From: JAIVGV01 sp031425275
Lineage (GTDB): Bacteria; Acidobacteriota; Blastocatellia; Pyrinomonadales; Pyrinomonadaceae
Assembly: GCA_031425275.1 (NCBI GenBank)
Contig: JANPJA010000145.1
Location: 27,400-91,399, forward strand
Direction: 5' to 3'
DNA: 64,000 nt
Position 1 is the first letter of the stretch. Each line of letters opens with the position of its first letter. Below, one piece after another: positions 56,551 through 64,000 of this stretch. Under the pieces are notes generated by a model. The model saw nothing but the letters and a program-made list of their open reading frames with translations. It was not told the DNA's origin and searched no databases. Position numbers and translations under genes: made by a program.

Positions 56551-58860
56551 ATGACCACGCGCGTTCAAATACTCGTCCGGGGGATCGTTCAGGGCGTAGG
56601 CTTTCGCCCGTTCGTTTACTCGCTGGCGGTCGAAGCGTCTCTCAAGGGCGTGGTTTTCAACACGGCCGGCGGCGTGCTCATCGATGTCGAGGGCGACGGC
56701 CGCGCAATCGAGCGCCTGCTCCGCGCCGTCGAAGCCCGCCCGCCGGCGCTCTCCCGGATCGACTCGATCAGCCGCACGGACATTCCCGAACGCGCGCACT
56801 ATACGGACTTCCTGATAATCGAGAGCAGTGGCGACGTGGGCGGGAGGTTCGTCCCCGTCTCGCCCGACATCGCCACCTGCGCCGACTGTCTCGCGGAAAT
56901 GTTCGACCCCGCAAACCGCCGCTTCCGCTACCCGTTCATCAACTGCACAGCTTGCGGCCCACGCTTCACCATCATCGAGGACGTGCCCTACGACCGCGAC
57001 AGGACGACGATGCGTGATTTCGCGATGTGCGCCGAATGCCGGGCGGAATACGAAAACCCGCTCGACCGCCGCTTCCACGCGGAGCCGACCGCCTGCGCCG
57101 CTTGCGGCCCGCGCCTCACCTTGACGGACGCAGGCGGGCAGGAGCTTTCGCACGATGACGATGCCGAAGGCATGGACGTTGTTTCGCACACGCGGCGGCT
57201 CCTGTCGGACGGGCACATCGTCGCTGTTAAAGGTATCGGCGGCTACCACCTCGCGTGCGACGCTCTGAACGCGGGCGCGGTCGGGCGACTAAGGAGCAAA
57301 AAATTCAGGGAGGACAAGCCGTTCGCTTTGATGGCTCATTCGGTCGAAGCGGTCAGAGAATACTGCGCCGTCTCGGACGCGGAGAAACGGCTGCTCGAAT
57401 CGGGAGCGCGCCCCGTCGTCCTGCTGGAAAGGAGACGGGACTGCGCCCTCCCCGCGGAGGTGGCCCCGCGCGTGAACACGCTCGGCTTCATGCTCCCCTA
57501 CGCGCCCGTTCATCACCTCCTTATAGAAAAGCCGGACGGGCCGCTCGTCTTCACCAGCGGCAACGTCGCGGATGAGCCGATCTGTTACGAGGACGGCGAC
57601 GCGACGGGGCGGCTGCGCGGCATCGCCGATTACTTCCTGCTCCACGACCGTCGGATTCACGTGCGCGCCGACGATTCGGTCGCGCGCGTGGCCGAGGGGC
57701 GCGAGGTGGCGGTGCTGCGCCGCTCGCGCGGCTACGCGCCCGCCCCGCTCCGAGTCTCGCCCGCGTTCGGTCGGCAGATACTCGCCTGCGGCGCGGAACT
57801 GAAGAACACCTTCTGCCTCGCCAGAGACGATTACGCATTCGTCAGCCACCACATCGGCGATCTGGAAAATCTGGAGACGCTGCGCGCTTACGAACAGGGC
57901 ATCGAACACTTCAAACGTCTCTTCCGCCTCCGCCCCGAGGCGGTCGCCTACGACCTCCATCCCGAATACCTCTCGACCAAGTACGCCCTCGCGCTCGACG
58001 AAGATTTGATCCGGGTCGGCGTCCAGCACCACCACGCGCACGTCGCGAGTTGCATGGCCGACAACCGGATCGAAGGTGAGGTCATCGGCGTGGCGATGGA
58101 CGGGCTTGGCTTCGGGACGGACGGGCGGATGTGGGGCGGCGAGTTCTTCGTCGCCGACCTCGCGGAAGCCGAGCGCGTCGCCCACCTCGACTACGTCCCG
58201 ATGCCGGGCGGCGCGCGGGCCGTCCGCGAGCCGTGGCGGATGGCGGCCGTCTATCTGCATCGCGCGCTCGGAGAGAATTTTACGGAATCGGCCTTCGCGT
58301 TCGTGCAAAACATGGACGCCCGCCGTTGGGCCGCGCTCCGCGGGATGATCCTGACCGGGACGAACAGCCCCGAGACTTCGAGCATGGGGCGACTCTTCGA
58401 CGCCGTGTCGAGTCTGCTGTCCTTACGCGCCGTCGTCAGCTACGAAGGGCAGGCGGCGATTGAGCTTGAGATGGTTGCCGACCCCGGTTGTCAGGACGGC
58501 TACGAGTTTGAGGTTGCCGGGAACGGGCGTATCATCCAAGCCGAGCCGGTGATCCGGCAGGCGGTGGAAGATATCCTCGGCGGCGTGCCCGCGCCAATCG
58601 TTTCGGCAAAGTTTCATCTCGGCGTGTCCCGCCTGATCGTTTCGACGGCCGGGCGCATCAGGGACGAGCGACGCCTTAACCGCGTCGTCCTGTCGGGCGG
58701 GGTTTTTCAAAATTCGTTTCTGCTCGCGCGCGCCCGGCGTTTGTTGCAGGCCGAGGGTTTCGAGGTGTTCACGCACGGCCGCGTGCCGACGAACGACGGG
58801 GGCATCTCTTTGGGTCAGGCGGTCGTCGCCAACGCGCGTCTCGAACGGGGGAGAATCTAA
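56551..58860 (+). CDS. hypF: HypF carbamoyltransferase
   Basis: This 769-residue protein starts at ATG 56551. Domains in order are: acylphosphatase (1-90; VRGIVQGVGFRPF), zinc fingers with CxxC pairs at 110/113 and 132/135 and two further pairs, the YrdC-like carbamoyl-adenylate domain (about 205-380; KGIGGYHLACDAL), and the Kae1-like domain with the HHHAH motif (VQHHHAHVASC) and DGLGFGTDG. It makes carbamoyl-adenylate from carbamoyl phosphate and passes it to HypE for cyanide ligand synthesis. The length is typical. It starts a run of genes with hypC five bases downstream. Confidence 0.93.
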   Translation: MTTRVQILVRGIVQGVGFRPFVYSLAVEASLKGVVFNTAGGVLIDVEGDGRAIERLLRAVEARPPALSRIDSISRTDIPERAHYTDFLIIESSGDVGGRFVPVSPDIATCADCLAEMFDPANRRFRYPFINCTACGPRFTIIEDVPYDRDRTTMRDFAMCAECRAEYENPLDRRFHAEPTACAACGPRLTLTDAGGQELSHDDDAEGMDVVSHTRRLLSDGHIVAVKGIGGYHLACDALNAGAVGRLRSKKFREDKPFALMAHSVEAVREYCAVSDAEKRLLESGARPVVLLERRRDCALPAEVAPRVNTLGFMLPYAPVHHLLIEKPDGPLVFTSGNVADEPICYEDGDATGRLRGIADYFLLHDRRIHVRADDSVARVAEGREVAVLRRSRGYAPAPLRVSPAFGRQILACGAELKNTFCLARDDYAFVSHHIGDLENLETLRAYEQGIEHFKRLFRLRPEAVAYDLHPEYLSTKYALALDEDLIRVGVQHHHAHVASCMADNRIEGEVIGVAMDGLGFGTDGRMWGGEFFVADLAEAERVAHLDYVPMPGGARAVREPWRMAAVYLHRALGENFTESAFAFVQNMDARRWAALRGMILTGTNSPETSSMGRLFDAVSSLLSLRAVVSYEGQAAIELEMVADPGCQDGYEFEVAGNGRIIQAEPVIRQAVEDILGGVPAPIVSAKFHLGVSRLIVSTAGRIRDERRLNRVVLSGGVFQNSFLLARARRLLQAEGFEVFTHGRVPTNDGGISLGQAVVANARLERGRI

Positions 58861-58864
58861 ACTC

Positions 58865-59131
58865 ATGTGTCTTGCGATACCGGGCAAAATCGTCGAGATC
58901 GTTGACGAGGAGAACCACATCGCCAAGGTGGACGTGGGCGGCGTGCGGCGCAACGTCAACGTGGGGATGTTCGACGACGGCGAGGTGGGCGTCGGCGACT
59001 ACGTCCTGATCCACGTCGGCTTCGCGATGAGCAAGATCGACGAGGCCGAGGCCGAGGAGACGCTGCGCGTGCTCAAGGAGATCGGCGAGTACGAGCCGGA
59101 AATCGAGCAGTTCAAAACCACGCTGCAATAA
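58865..59131 (+). CDS. hypC: HypC hydrogenase chaperone
   Basis: This 88-residue protein starts at ATG 58865 with the essential N-terminal Cys2 (MCLAIPGKIVEI), then VDVGGVRRNVNVGMF and GDYVLIHVGFAMSKID. HypC holds the iron with HypD while CN and CO ligands are attached, then binds the large subunit. The length is typical. Only four bases separate it from hypF. Confidence 0.93.
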   Translation: MCLAIPGKIVEIVDEENHIAKVDVGGVRRNVNVGMFDDGEVGVGDYVLIHVGFAMSKIDEAEAEETLRVLKEIGEYEPEIEQFKTTLQ

Positions 59132-59146
59132 CTCCAGCCGAACGTC

Positions 59147-59911
59147 ATGACCAAATCCGCCGACGATTTCTCGCGCTCCTTTTACCCGTTCCTCCACGGG
59201 GGCGAGGGCGAGCCGCAAGCTGGAAGCCCCGGCGAGTCGGCGTCGCCGGAGCCGTCCCGCGCGCTGCTGGAAGAGTTGCGATTCTCGCTGTTGGAAAAAG
59301 CGAGAGAGAGCGTCGAAGTTAAACTCAGGTTCTTCGATGAGAATCAGGACACGATCCTCGCGGCGTCTTTCGCTATGGCCCAAGCCTTCCGCCGCGGGCG
59401 CAAGCTGCTCGTCTGCGGCAACGGCGGGTCGGCGACTGACGCCCAGCACATCGCCGTCGAATTCATGCACCCCGTCACCGTCGGGCGCAAAGCGCTGCCG
59501 GCGATCTGCCTGACGAACGACATGGCGATGGTGACGGCCGTCGCCAACGACATCGGCTTCGACGACATCTTCACGCGGCAGCTCATCGCGCTCGCCGCCG
59601 AGGGCGATGTTCTGCTCGGCGTCTCGACGAGCGGGAACTCCGAAAACCTTTTACACGCCTTCGCGACGGCGCGGGCGGCGAAACTCGTCACCGTGGGTTT
59701 GAGCGGGGGCGACGGGGGCAGGATGGCCGCGCTGCACGCGGGCGGGTCGCTGGACTACTGCTTCACGGTTCCGACTTTTAGCACCCACCGGATACAGGAG
59801 ACGCACGTCGCGCTCTATCACGTCATGTGGGACATGGTGCACACCTTCCTCCAACACGCTCCGCCGGCGGCGGCGAAGGCGGGCGGCGAAACAAGAAGGC
59901 CGGCGCAATGA
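59147..59911 (+). CDS. SIS-domain (GmhA-like) protein in the hyp cluster
   Basis: The protein has 254 residues from ATG 59147. An N-terminal extension (about 1-50) precedes a sugar-isomerase domain with LLVCGNGGSATDAQHIAVEF (phosphate loop), DIGFDDIFTRQL, GVSTSGNSENLLHAF, and THRIQETHVALYHVMWDMVH (conserved His). It is closest to sedoheptulose-7-phosphate isomerase. Such genes are known to me in hyp operons of soil-bacterial high-affinity hydrogenases, where their role is unexplained. It overlaps hypD by ATGA. Whether it acts on a sugar phosphate or serves maturation is unknown. Confidence 0.85.
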   Translation: MTKSADDFSRSFYPFLHGGEGEPQAGSPGESASPEPSRALLEELRFSLLEKARESVEVKLRFFDENQDTILAASFAMAQAFRRGRKLLVCGNGGSATDAQHIAVEFMHPVTVGRKALPAICLTNDMAMVTAVANDIGFDDIFTRQLIALAAEGDVLLGVSTSGNSENLLHAFATARAAKLVTVGLSGGDGGRMAALHAGGSLDYCFTVPTFSTHRIQETHVALYHVMWDMVHTFLQHAPPAAAKAGGETRRPAQ

Positions 59912-61020
59912 AATTCATCGACGAGTACAGGCGAGGCGACATCGCGCGCAAACTGGCCGACCAGATTGGGCGTTTGACCACGCGCCCACTCAAGATCATG
60001 GAGGTGTGCGGCGGCCACACGCACGCCATCTTCAAGTACGGCATCGAAGACTTGCTCCCCGAACAGATCACGATGATTCACGGGCCGGGCTGCCCCGTCT
60101 GCGTCATCCCGCTGGGGCGCGTGGACGACTCGATCTCGATCGCCTTGCAGCCGGGCGTCATCTTCACCACCTTCGGCGACATGATGCGCGTGCCCGGCTC
60201 GAAGACGAACCTGCTCGACGCGAAGGCGCGGGGCGCGGACGTGCGGATGGTCTATTCGCCGCTCGACGCCTTGAAGATCGCGAAGCAAAACCCCGAGCGT
60301 CAGGTCGTCTTCCTCGCCCTCGGCTTCGAGACGACGGCCCCCTCGACGGCGATGACCGTTCTGCAAGCGGCGAAGGACGGAGTCTCGAACTTCAACGTCT
60401 TCTGCAACCACATCACCATCGTGCCCGCCCTGAAGGCCATGCTCGACTCGCCCGATTTGCAGCTCGACGGGTTCGTCGGCCCCGGCCACGTCAGCACGGT
60501 GATCGGCACGCGCCCCTACGAGTTCGTCGCGCGCGAGTACGGCAAGCCCGTCGCCGTCTCCGGCTTCGAGCCGCTCGACGTGTTGCAGTCGATCTACATG
60601 GTCGTCCGGCAGATCAGTGAGGGCCGCGCCGAAGTGGAGAATCAGTACGGGCGCTGCGTCCAACCCGACGGCAACCGGCGCGCGCTCGAAGCGATCTTCG
60701 AGGTCTTCGAGCCGCGCGAGTATTTCGAGTGGCGCGGCCTCGGCTCCATCGCGCACAGCGGGATGAGACTGAAAGCGAAGTACGCGGCCTTCGACGCCGA
60801 GCTACGTTTCAGCGTGCCGGGGCTGCGCGTCGCCGACCCGAAGGCGTGCCAGTGCGGAGAGATACTGAAGGGCGTGAAGAAGCCGTGGGAGTGCAAGGTG
60901 TTCGGCACGGCCTGCACGCCGGAGACGCCCATCGGCTCGTGCATGGTCTCGTCGGAGGGCGCGTGCGCCGCCTACTACAATTTCGGCCGCCTGTCGAAAA
61001 TGGCCGAGCGTTCGATGTGA
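59908..61020 (+). CDS. hypD: HypD hydrogenase maturation protein
   Basis: This 370-residue protein starts at ATG 59908. HypD marks are present: KIMEVCGGHTHAIFKYGI (Cys), HGPGCPVCV (the iron/thiol site), LALGFETTAPSTAMTV, and the C-terminal [4Fe-4S] cysteines in ACQCGEILKGVKKPWEC, FGTACTPETPIGSCMVSSEG. It forms the scaffold with HypC on which the Fe(CN)2CO group is built. The length is typical. Confidence 0.94.
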   Translation: MKFIDEYRRGDIARKLADQIGRLTTRPLKIMEVCGGHTHAIFKYGIEDLLPEQITMIHGPGCPVCVIPLGRVDDSISIALQPGVIFTTFGDMMRVPGSKTNLLDAKARGADVRMVYSPLDALKIAKQNPERQVVFLALGFETTAPSTAMTVLQAAKDGVSNFNVFCNHITIVPALKAMLDSPDLQLDGFVGPGHVSTVIGTRPYEFVAREYGKPVAVSGFEPLDVLQSIYMVVRQISEGRAEVENQYGRCVQPDGNRRALEAIFEVFEPREYFEWRGLGSIAHSGMRLKAKYAAFDAELRFSVPGLRVADPKACQCGEILKGVKKPWECKVFGTACTPETPIGSCMVSSEGACAAYYNFGRLSKMAERSM

Positions 61021-61058
61021 AGCCGCGGCCGGGCGGCCCGCTTCCCGCGTCAGAAAAC

Positions 61059-62186
61059 ATGGCCGAAACATTCACCCCCAGCCCGCTCTTCCAAAAAGTC
61101 GAACGGGCGCGGCGGAGAAAACCGCAACTCAGGGACACGCACATCACGCTCGCCCACGGGAGCGGCGGCCGCGCCATGCGCGATCTGGTGGAGGGCCTGT
61201 TCCTCGAATACTTGGGCAACCCCCTGCTCGAACAATTAGAGGATCAGGCAGTTTTCGAGATCGCACACCCCGACGCGGGATCGGCGGCGAAGAACTCCGT
61301 CAGGCTGGCTTTCACGACCGACTCTTACGTGGTTGATCCCATCTTCTTTCCCGGCGGCGACATCGGCCGTCTCGCCATCAACGGCACCGTCAACGATTTG
61401 TGCATGAGCGGCGCGCGCCCCCTCTACCTCTCCGCCGCCTTTATTCTGGAAGAGGGATTCCCCATCGCAGACTTGCGCCGCATCCTCGCGTCGATGCGCG
61501 ACGCCGCGGGCGAGGCCGGCGTCTCAGTCGTCACGGGCGACACGAAAGTCGTCCAGAGGGGGGGGGCGGACAAGATTTTCATCAACACGTCCGGCGTCGG
61601 CGTGGTCGAATCTCCGGCGCGCATCTCCGCCGCGCACGCGCGGGCCGGCGACAAAGTCATCCTCAGCGGCGGCATCGGCGACCACGGCACGACCATCATG
61701 ATCGCGCGCGGCGAACTCGAATTGGAGACCGAGATCGAGAGCGACACCGCCCCGCTCAACTCTCTAGTCCGGGACATGCTGGACGCCGCCGCGCGGGCCG
61801 GCGACCTCGGCGGCATCCGTTGTTTGCGCGACCCCACGCGCGGCGGCGTCGCCACGACGCTCAACGAGATCGCGCTCGGCTCCGAGGTCTGCATCGAGAT
61901 TCGCGAAGACCTCATCCCCGCGCGCGAGGAGGTGCGCGGCGCGTGCGAGATTCTGGGGCTCGACCCGCTCTACATCGCCAACGAGGGGAAGCTCGTGGCG
62001 GTAGTAGCGCCCGGAGTCGCCGACGCCGTCGTCGCGCGGATGAAAGAAAATTCTCACGGGCGCGCGGCCTGCGTCATCGGCGAGGTCAAGCCTGAGCCGC
62101 GAGGGATCGTCGCCATGCGCACCGGCTTCGGCGGCACGCGCATCGTGGACATGCTCGTCGGCGAGCAGTTGCCCAGAATATGCTGA
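61059..62186 (+). CDS. hypE: HypE carbamoyl dehydratase
   Basis: This 375-residue protein starts at ATG 61059, 38 bases after hypD. It is of the PurM/SelD-like ATP-binding family: LAHGSGGRAMRDLV near the start, TTDSYVVDPIFFPGGDIGRL, DPTRGGVATTLNEIA, and the C-terminal PRIC whose last Cys receives the carbamoyl group from HypF and becomes a thiocyanate. A C-terminal cysteine is present, so it is active by this criterion. It is HypE rather than SelD by the PRIC tail and the context. Confidence 0.93.
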   Translation: MAETFTPSPLFQKVERARRRKPQLRDTHITLAHGSGGRAMRDLVEGLFLEYLGNPLLEQLEDQAVFEIAHPDAGSAAKNSVRLAFTTDSYVVDPIFFPGGDIGRLAINGTVNDLCMSGARPLYLSAAFILEEGFPIADLRRILASMRDAAGEAGVSVVTGDTKVVQRGGADKIFINTSGVGVVESPARISAAHARAGDKVILSGGIGDHGTTIMIARGELELETEIESDTAPLNSLVRDMLDAAARAGDLGGIRCLRDPTRGGVATTLNEIALGSEVCIEIREDLIPAREEVRGACEILGLDPLYIANEGKLVAVVAPGVADAVVARMKENSHGRAACVIGEVKPEPRGIVAMRTGFGGTRIVDMLVGEQLPRIC

Positions 62187-62274
62187 AGCCGCGGGCGCGA
62201 CCCGGCGGATCGGTTCGGCTTTAGCCCCCGCATCGCGCGCCCCGCTTCGTTTTATCGAAGTGAGACGCGCACTC

Positions 62275-62303
62275 TTTTCATAAGATTGTGCGGGGAGTAT
62301 GAT
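62275..62303 (+). promoter_or_regulatory. Candidate promoter for the CooC-like gene
   Basis: TTTTCA (62275-62280) is 17 bases from TATGAT (62298-62303), in the 245-base gap after hypE. It could give the CooC-like ATPase and the small membrane proteins a separate transcript. Confidence 0.35.
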
Positions 62304-62431
62304 GCGGAAAGTGCAACCCAACTGAGATCGCGCGAGTCCCCCGTCTGTCTGTTCAGCCTTCAAGTTGTCCGGCGAGTTTCGATGGAGGTGTCCGGCCTGC
62401 CGAGGTTCGGACTCCTTTGAGGAAGCGATCA

Positions 62432-63229
62432 ATGAAGATTGCCATCAGCGGCAAAGGCGGTTCCGGTAAAACTACCATCTCGGCGACGCTCATCCGCCTC
62501 ATCGCGCGGCGCGGTCTGCCCGTTCTCGCCATCGACGGCGACCCCAACCCCAATCTCATACAGGCGCTCGGCGTCGGCCCCGGCGTGGAGGCCGAGGCGG
62601 TTCCGCGCAGCGTCGTCGAGCGGCGCGAGGACGCCGGCGGCGTGACCCGCCACGTGCTGACCGTGCCCATCGCGCAGATCGTCGAGCGGTACGGCATGAA
62701 AGCCCCCGACGGCGTGACGGTGCTGGTCGGCACGCGCGTCGATCACGCCGGCGCGGGTTGACTCTGCGGCGCACACGCTGCCGTGCGCAGCATCGTCGGC
62801 GAGATCGTCAACAGTTCCGAGAGCGTCACCGTGATGGACATGGAAGCATCCATCGAGCACCTGAGCCGGGGCACGCTCAGATATGTTGACGCACTCCTCG
62901 TCGTCCTCGAACCTTACTACCGCTCGATGGAGACGGCCGGGCGCACCGTGCCGCTCGCGCGCGACCTTGGCATCAAGCACATCTACGGCGTCGCCAACAA
63001 ACTCCGCAGCCCGCAGGACGCCGAAGCCGTCGAGGCCTACTGCCGCAATCACAATCTGGAATTGATCGCCAAAATCCCGTTCGACGAAAACGTAGTCGAG
63101 GCGGACCGGACGGGCCGCGCCGTGATCGACTATGACGCGACCTCGCCCATCGTCGAAGAGTTGTCGCGCGCCGCCGATTTTCTGCTGCGCGAAGTGAAGG
63201 TGAACGGTAACGGGGCCGGAGGTAACTGA
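62432..63229 (+). CDS. CooC-like nickel-insertion ATPase, putative selenoprotein (in-frame TGA 62759-62761)
   Basis: The frame starts at ATG 62432 (TTG 62417 possible) with deviant Walker A GKGGSGKTT (residues 7-15) and VLAIDGDPNPNLIQALG. It reaches HAGAG, then TGA, then LCGAHAAVRSIVGEIV, and continues without further stop to TGA 63227-63229, with VMDMEASIEHLSRGT, ANKLRSPQDAEAVEA and IPFDENVVEADRTG. In CooC proteins the corresponding motif is GCxCGxHATVR, whose two cysteines bind metal at the dimer interface. The TGA therefore sits at the first cysteine: Sec110-x-Cys112. The two halves are one family and one frame. It probably delivers nickel in the hyp pathway. A plausible SECIS stem-loop is at 62764-62790. 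The alternatives are a point mutation or sequence error. Confidence 0.75.
62764..62790 (+). promoter_or_regulatory. Candidate bacterial SECIS stem-loop after TGA 62759-62761
   Basis: Bases 62764-62768 (CTGCG) pair with 62786-62790 (CGCAG). An inner stem CAC (62772-62774) with GTG (62783-62785) closes an 8-base loop at 62775-62782, with a 3-base bulge between stems. A loop G lies at 62777, 16 bases after the TGA. This is within the usual spacing for bacterial SECIS elements. The same bases code for LCGAHAAVRS. Confidence 0.45.
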
Positions 63230-63230
63230 G

Positions 63231-63539
63231 ATGTTAGAGAACATGGACACCATGACGATCTGGACTTACTCGCTCGTCGCGGGGGCGTTGGTGATCGTCA
63301 TCGTCGCCGTCCTGCTCATCCTGCTCATCGCGGCGGCCAACCGCGTGAACAAGAACGCGAGCAACATCTGGGACGCGGGCAAGCAGATCGCGGGCAACAC
63401 CGTCTCGATCTGGATGCTGAACGTGACCAACCGGGTCGCGGGGCAAATCTTGGAGACGGCGCAGTCGATCAACTCGCGCGCGGAGTCGATTGACAACAAC
63501 ATCGCGGCGCTCGGCAACGCGCTCGCGCCGAAGAGGTGA
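63231..63539 (+). CDS. Small single-pass membrane protein of the hyp cluster
   Basis: This 102-residue protein starts at ATG 63231, with GGAGGT at proper spacing, two bases after the CooC-like gene. One hydrophobic helix (about 13-36; LVAGALVIVIVAVLLILLIA) is followed by a polar helical region (RVNKNASNIWDAGKQIAGNT; RVAGQILETAQSINSRAESI) that may be a coiled coil. It is coupled in translation to the next gene (4-base gap). The function is unknown, but the position predicts a role around hydrogenase assembly or membrane attachment. Confidence 0.7.
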   Translation: MLENMDTMTIWTYSLVAGALVIVIVAVLLILLIAAANRVNKNASNIWDAGKQIAGNTVSIWMLNVTNRVAGQILETAQSINSRAESIDNNIAALGNALAPKR

Positions 63540-63543
63540 CGCG

Positions 63544-64000
63544 ATGCGACTCCTGACCTGGCTGAGCGTCATCTACCTCGTCGTGCTGGCGCTGGCGCTG
63601 GCCGTCAGCCTGATCACGATCTTCGTCTATCTCTGGCGCATCGGCAGCGCGCTCGCCGCCGTCCGGGACGCACTCGCCGTGGCGCGCGATAACACCGCGC
63701 CGTTGCGGGGGCATCTGGAATTCATCAACGGGGGCTTGACCGGCGTCGGCGACGGGTTGCAGTCGGTGGACGCTCATCTCGCCGGGGTTGACGAGAGCAT
63801 CTGCGCCGTCGCGGAGCATCTTGGAATTGCGGACTTCGGGTTTCGGTTTTGGGGTTTTAAAAAAGAACGAAAACAAAGGTATTTTTTGTTTTCTTCGTCG
63901 TTCGAAATGAAATTTAAATACAATCAAAAGCAAATCTTTTGTTGTCTTTCAGAATGTCTTCATCATCGAAAGCAAAAAAAATTGCCATTGTGGGTGCGGG
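63544..64000 (+). CDS. Small membrane protein, C-terminus probably disrupted (open to the window edge)
   Basis: The frame starts at ATG 63544, just after the preceding gene. The N-terminal helix (LSVIYLVVLALALAVSLITI) and a following helical segment (RDALAVARDNTAPLRGHLEF; GGLTGVGDGLQSVDAHLAGV) resemble the partner protein at 63231. From about residue 93 (base 63823) the sequence becomes AT-rich and codes for unlikely protein (RFWGFKKERKQRYFLFSSSF), with no stop before the window ends. The true protein probably ends near residue 95-100 and the rest is a repeat or acquired DNA read through. The predicted gene at 63954 overlaps it in another frame. Confidence 0.5.
   Translation, partial: MRLLTWLSVIYLVVLALALAVSLITIFVYLWRIGSALAAVRDALAVARDNTAPLRGHLEFINGGLTGVGDGLQSVDAHLAGVDESICAVAEHLGIADFGFRFWGFKKERKQRYFLFSSSFEMKFKYNQKQIFCCLSECLHHRKQKKLPLWVR
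63823..63953. other. AT-rich insertion or junction before the last gene
   Basis: GC drops sharply relative to the preceding 60 kb (for example TTTTTTGTTTTCTTCGTCG and GAAATTTAAATACAATC). The first part (GGAATTGCGGACTTCGGGTTTCGG) resembles the degenerate word repeats of this genome. The rest does not. Confidence 0.6.
63954..64000 (+). CDS. N-terminus of an FAD/NAD-binding oxidoreductase (partial)
   Basis: From ATG 63954 the frame reads MSSSSKAKKIAIVGAG and runs off the end. The beta-strand plus GxG pattern is the start of a Rossmann dinucleotide-binding fold, so a flavin- or NAD-dependent oxidoreductase is likely. Codons are AT-rich (AAA, ATT, TCA), unlike the rest of the window. Only 15 codons are visible. 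Confidence 0.5.
   Translation, partial: MSSSSKAKKIAIVGA

Noticed and set aside
61059..62186. SelD (selenophosphate synthetase) instead of HypE
   Set aside because: SelD and HypE share the fold, but the PRIC C-terminus and hyp context mark HypE. The selenium genes must be sought elsewhere.
62783..63229. Separate gene starting at GTG 62783 after the TGA
   Set aside because: It would begin in the middle of a conserved motif (AAVRSIVGEI) without a ribosome site, and the upstream half would end right at the metal motif.

Overview
This 64 kb window is GC-rich bacterial chromosome with mostly compact genes on both strands. The lineage looks like Acidobacteriota, close to Blastocatellia/Pyrinomonadales. 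That is an inference from gene content (a TonB-dependent receptor with a carboxypeptidase-like N-domain, DUF5522, a HEAT-cyclophilin fusion, a hyp cluster containing a SIS protein) and from the many intergenic 'word palindromes' (tandem short words on one arm, their reverse complement on the other). I found no rRNA, tRNA, CRISPR array or transposase.

Layout. 1-2 kb: end of a secreted-type protein, a rhodanese-like lipoprotein whose frame crosses an in-frame TGA at a cysteine position, and a conserved hypothetical gene. 2.2-10.2 kb: a catabolic island with an APC permease, a Rieske oxygenase, a GcvT-like methyltransferase and two tandem FAD oxidoreductases, suggestive of methylated-amine or amino-acid breakdown. 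10.3-14.4 kb: small membrane proteins and CstA. 14.5-20.4 kb: a five-gene signalling island of the TerY-P type (vWA protein, PP2C phosphatase, protein kinase) with two proteins sharing an uncharacterised N-terminal domain, one membrane-anchored and one a beta-helix protein. 21-26.8 kb: a divergent membrane pyrophosphatase, BioY, a hybrid sensor kinase and YjbQ. 26.9-34.1 kb: a vitamin B12 island on the minus strand (PduO adenosyltransferase, BtuC, BtuD, BtuF, DUF5522, BtuB-like receptor) headed by a cobalamin riboswitch. 34.3-52.1 kb: housekeeping and miscellaneous genes (methyltransferase, DUF72, DUF433, YgfZ, superoxide dismutase, PuuD-like protein, ferredoxin, ErpA/IscA, Mrp, a molybdopterin oxidoreductase, HEAT-cyclophilin, and an M1-like peptidase lacking its catalytic glutamate). 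52.4-55.9 kb: an oligopeptide/nickel-type ABC binding protein and two permeases. 55.96-64 kb: a [NiFe]-hydrogenase maturation cluster (protease, HypF, HypC, SIS protein, HypD, HypE, a CooC-like ATPase and two small membrane proteins). The hydrogenase structural genes are not in view.

The main observation is that two unrelated genes are each interrupted by one TGA exactly where relatives have a cysteine of a CxC motif. One is the rhodanese (TGA at 861-863) and the other the CooC-like metal-insertion ATPase (TGA at 62759-62761). In both, the frame and the conserved protein continue past the TGA to a proper stop, and a stem-loop lies at the right distance downstream to be a bacterial SECIS element. 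The economical reading is that the organism makes selenoproteins and uses selenocysteine in the nickel/zinc-site motif of a hydrogenase-associated CooC homologue. At the right edge (about 63.83 kb onward) base composition turns sharply AT-rich inside an open frame, which may be a repeat insertion, acquired DNA or an assembly join.
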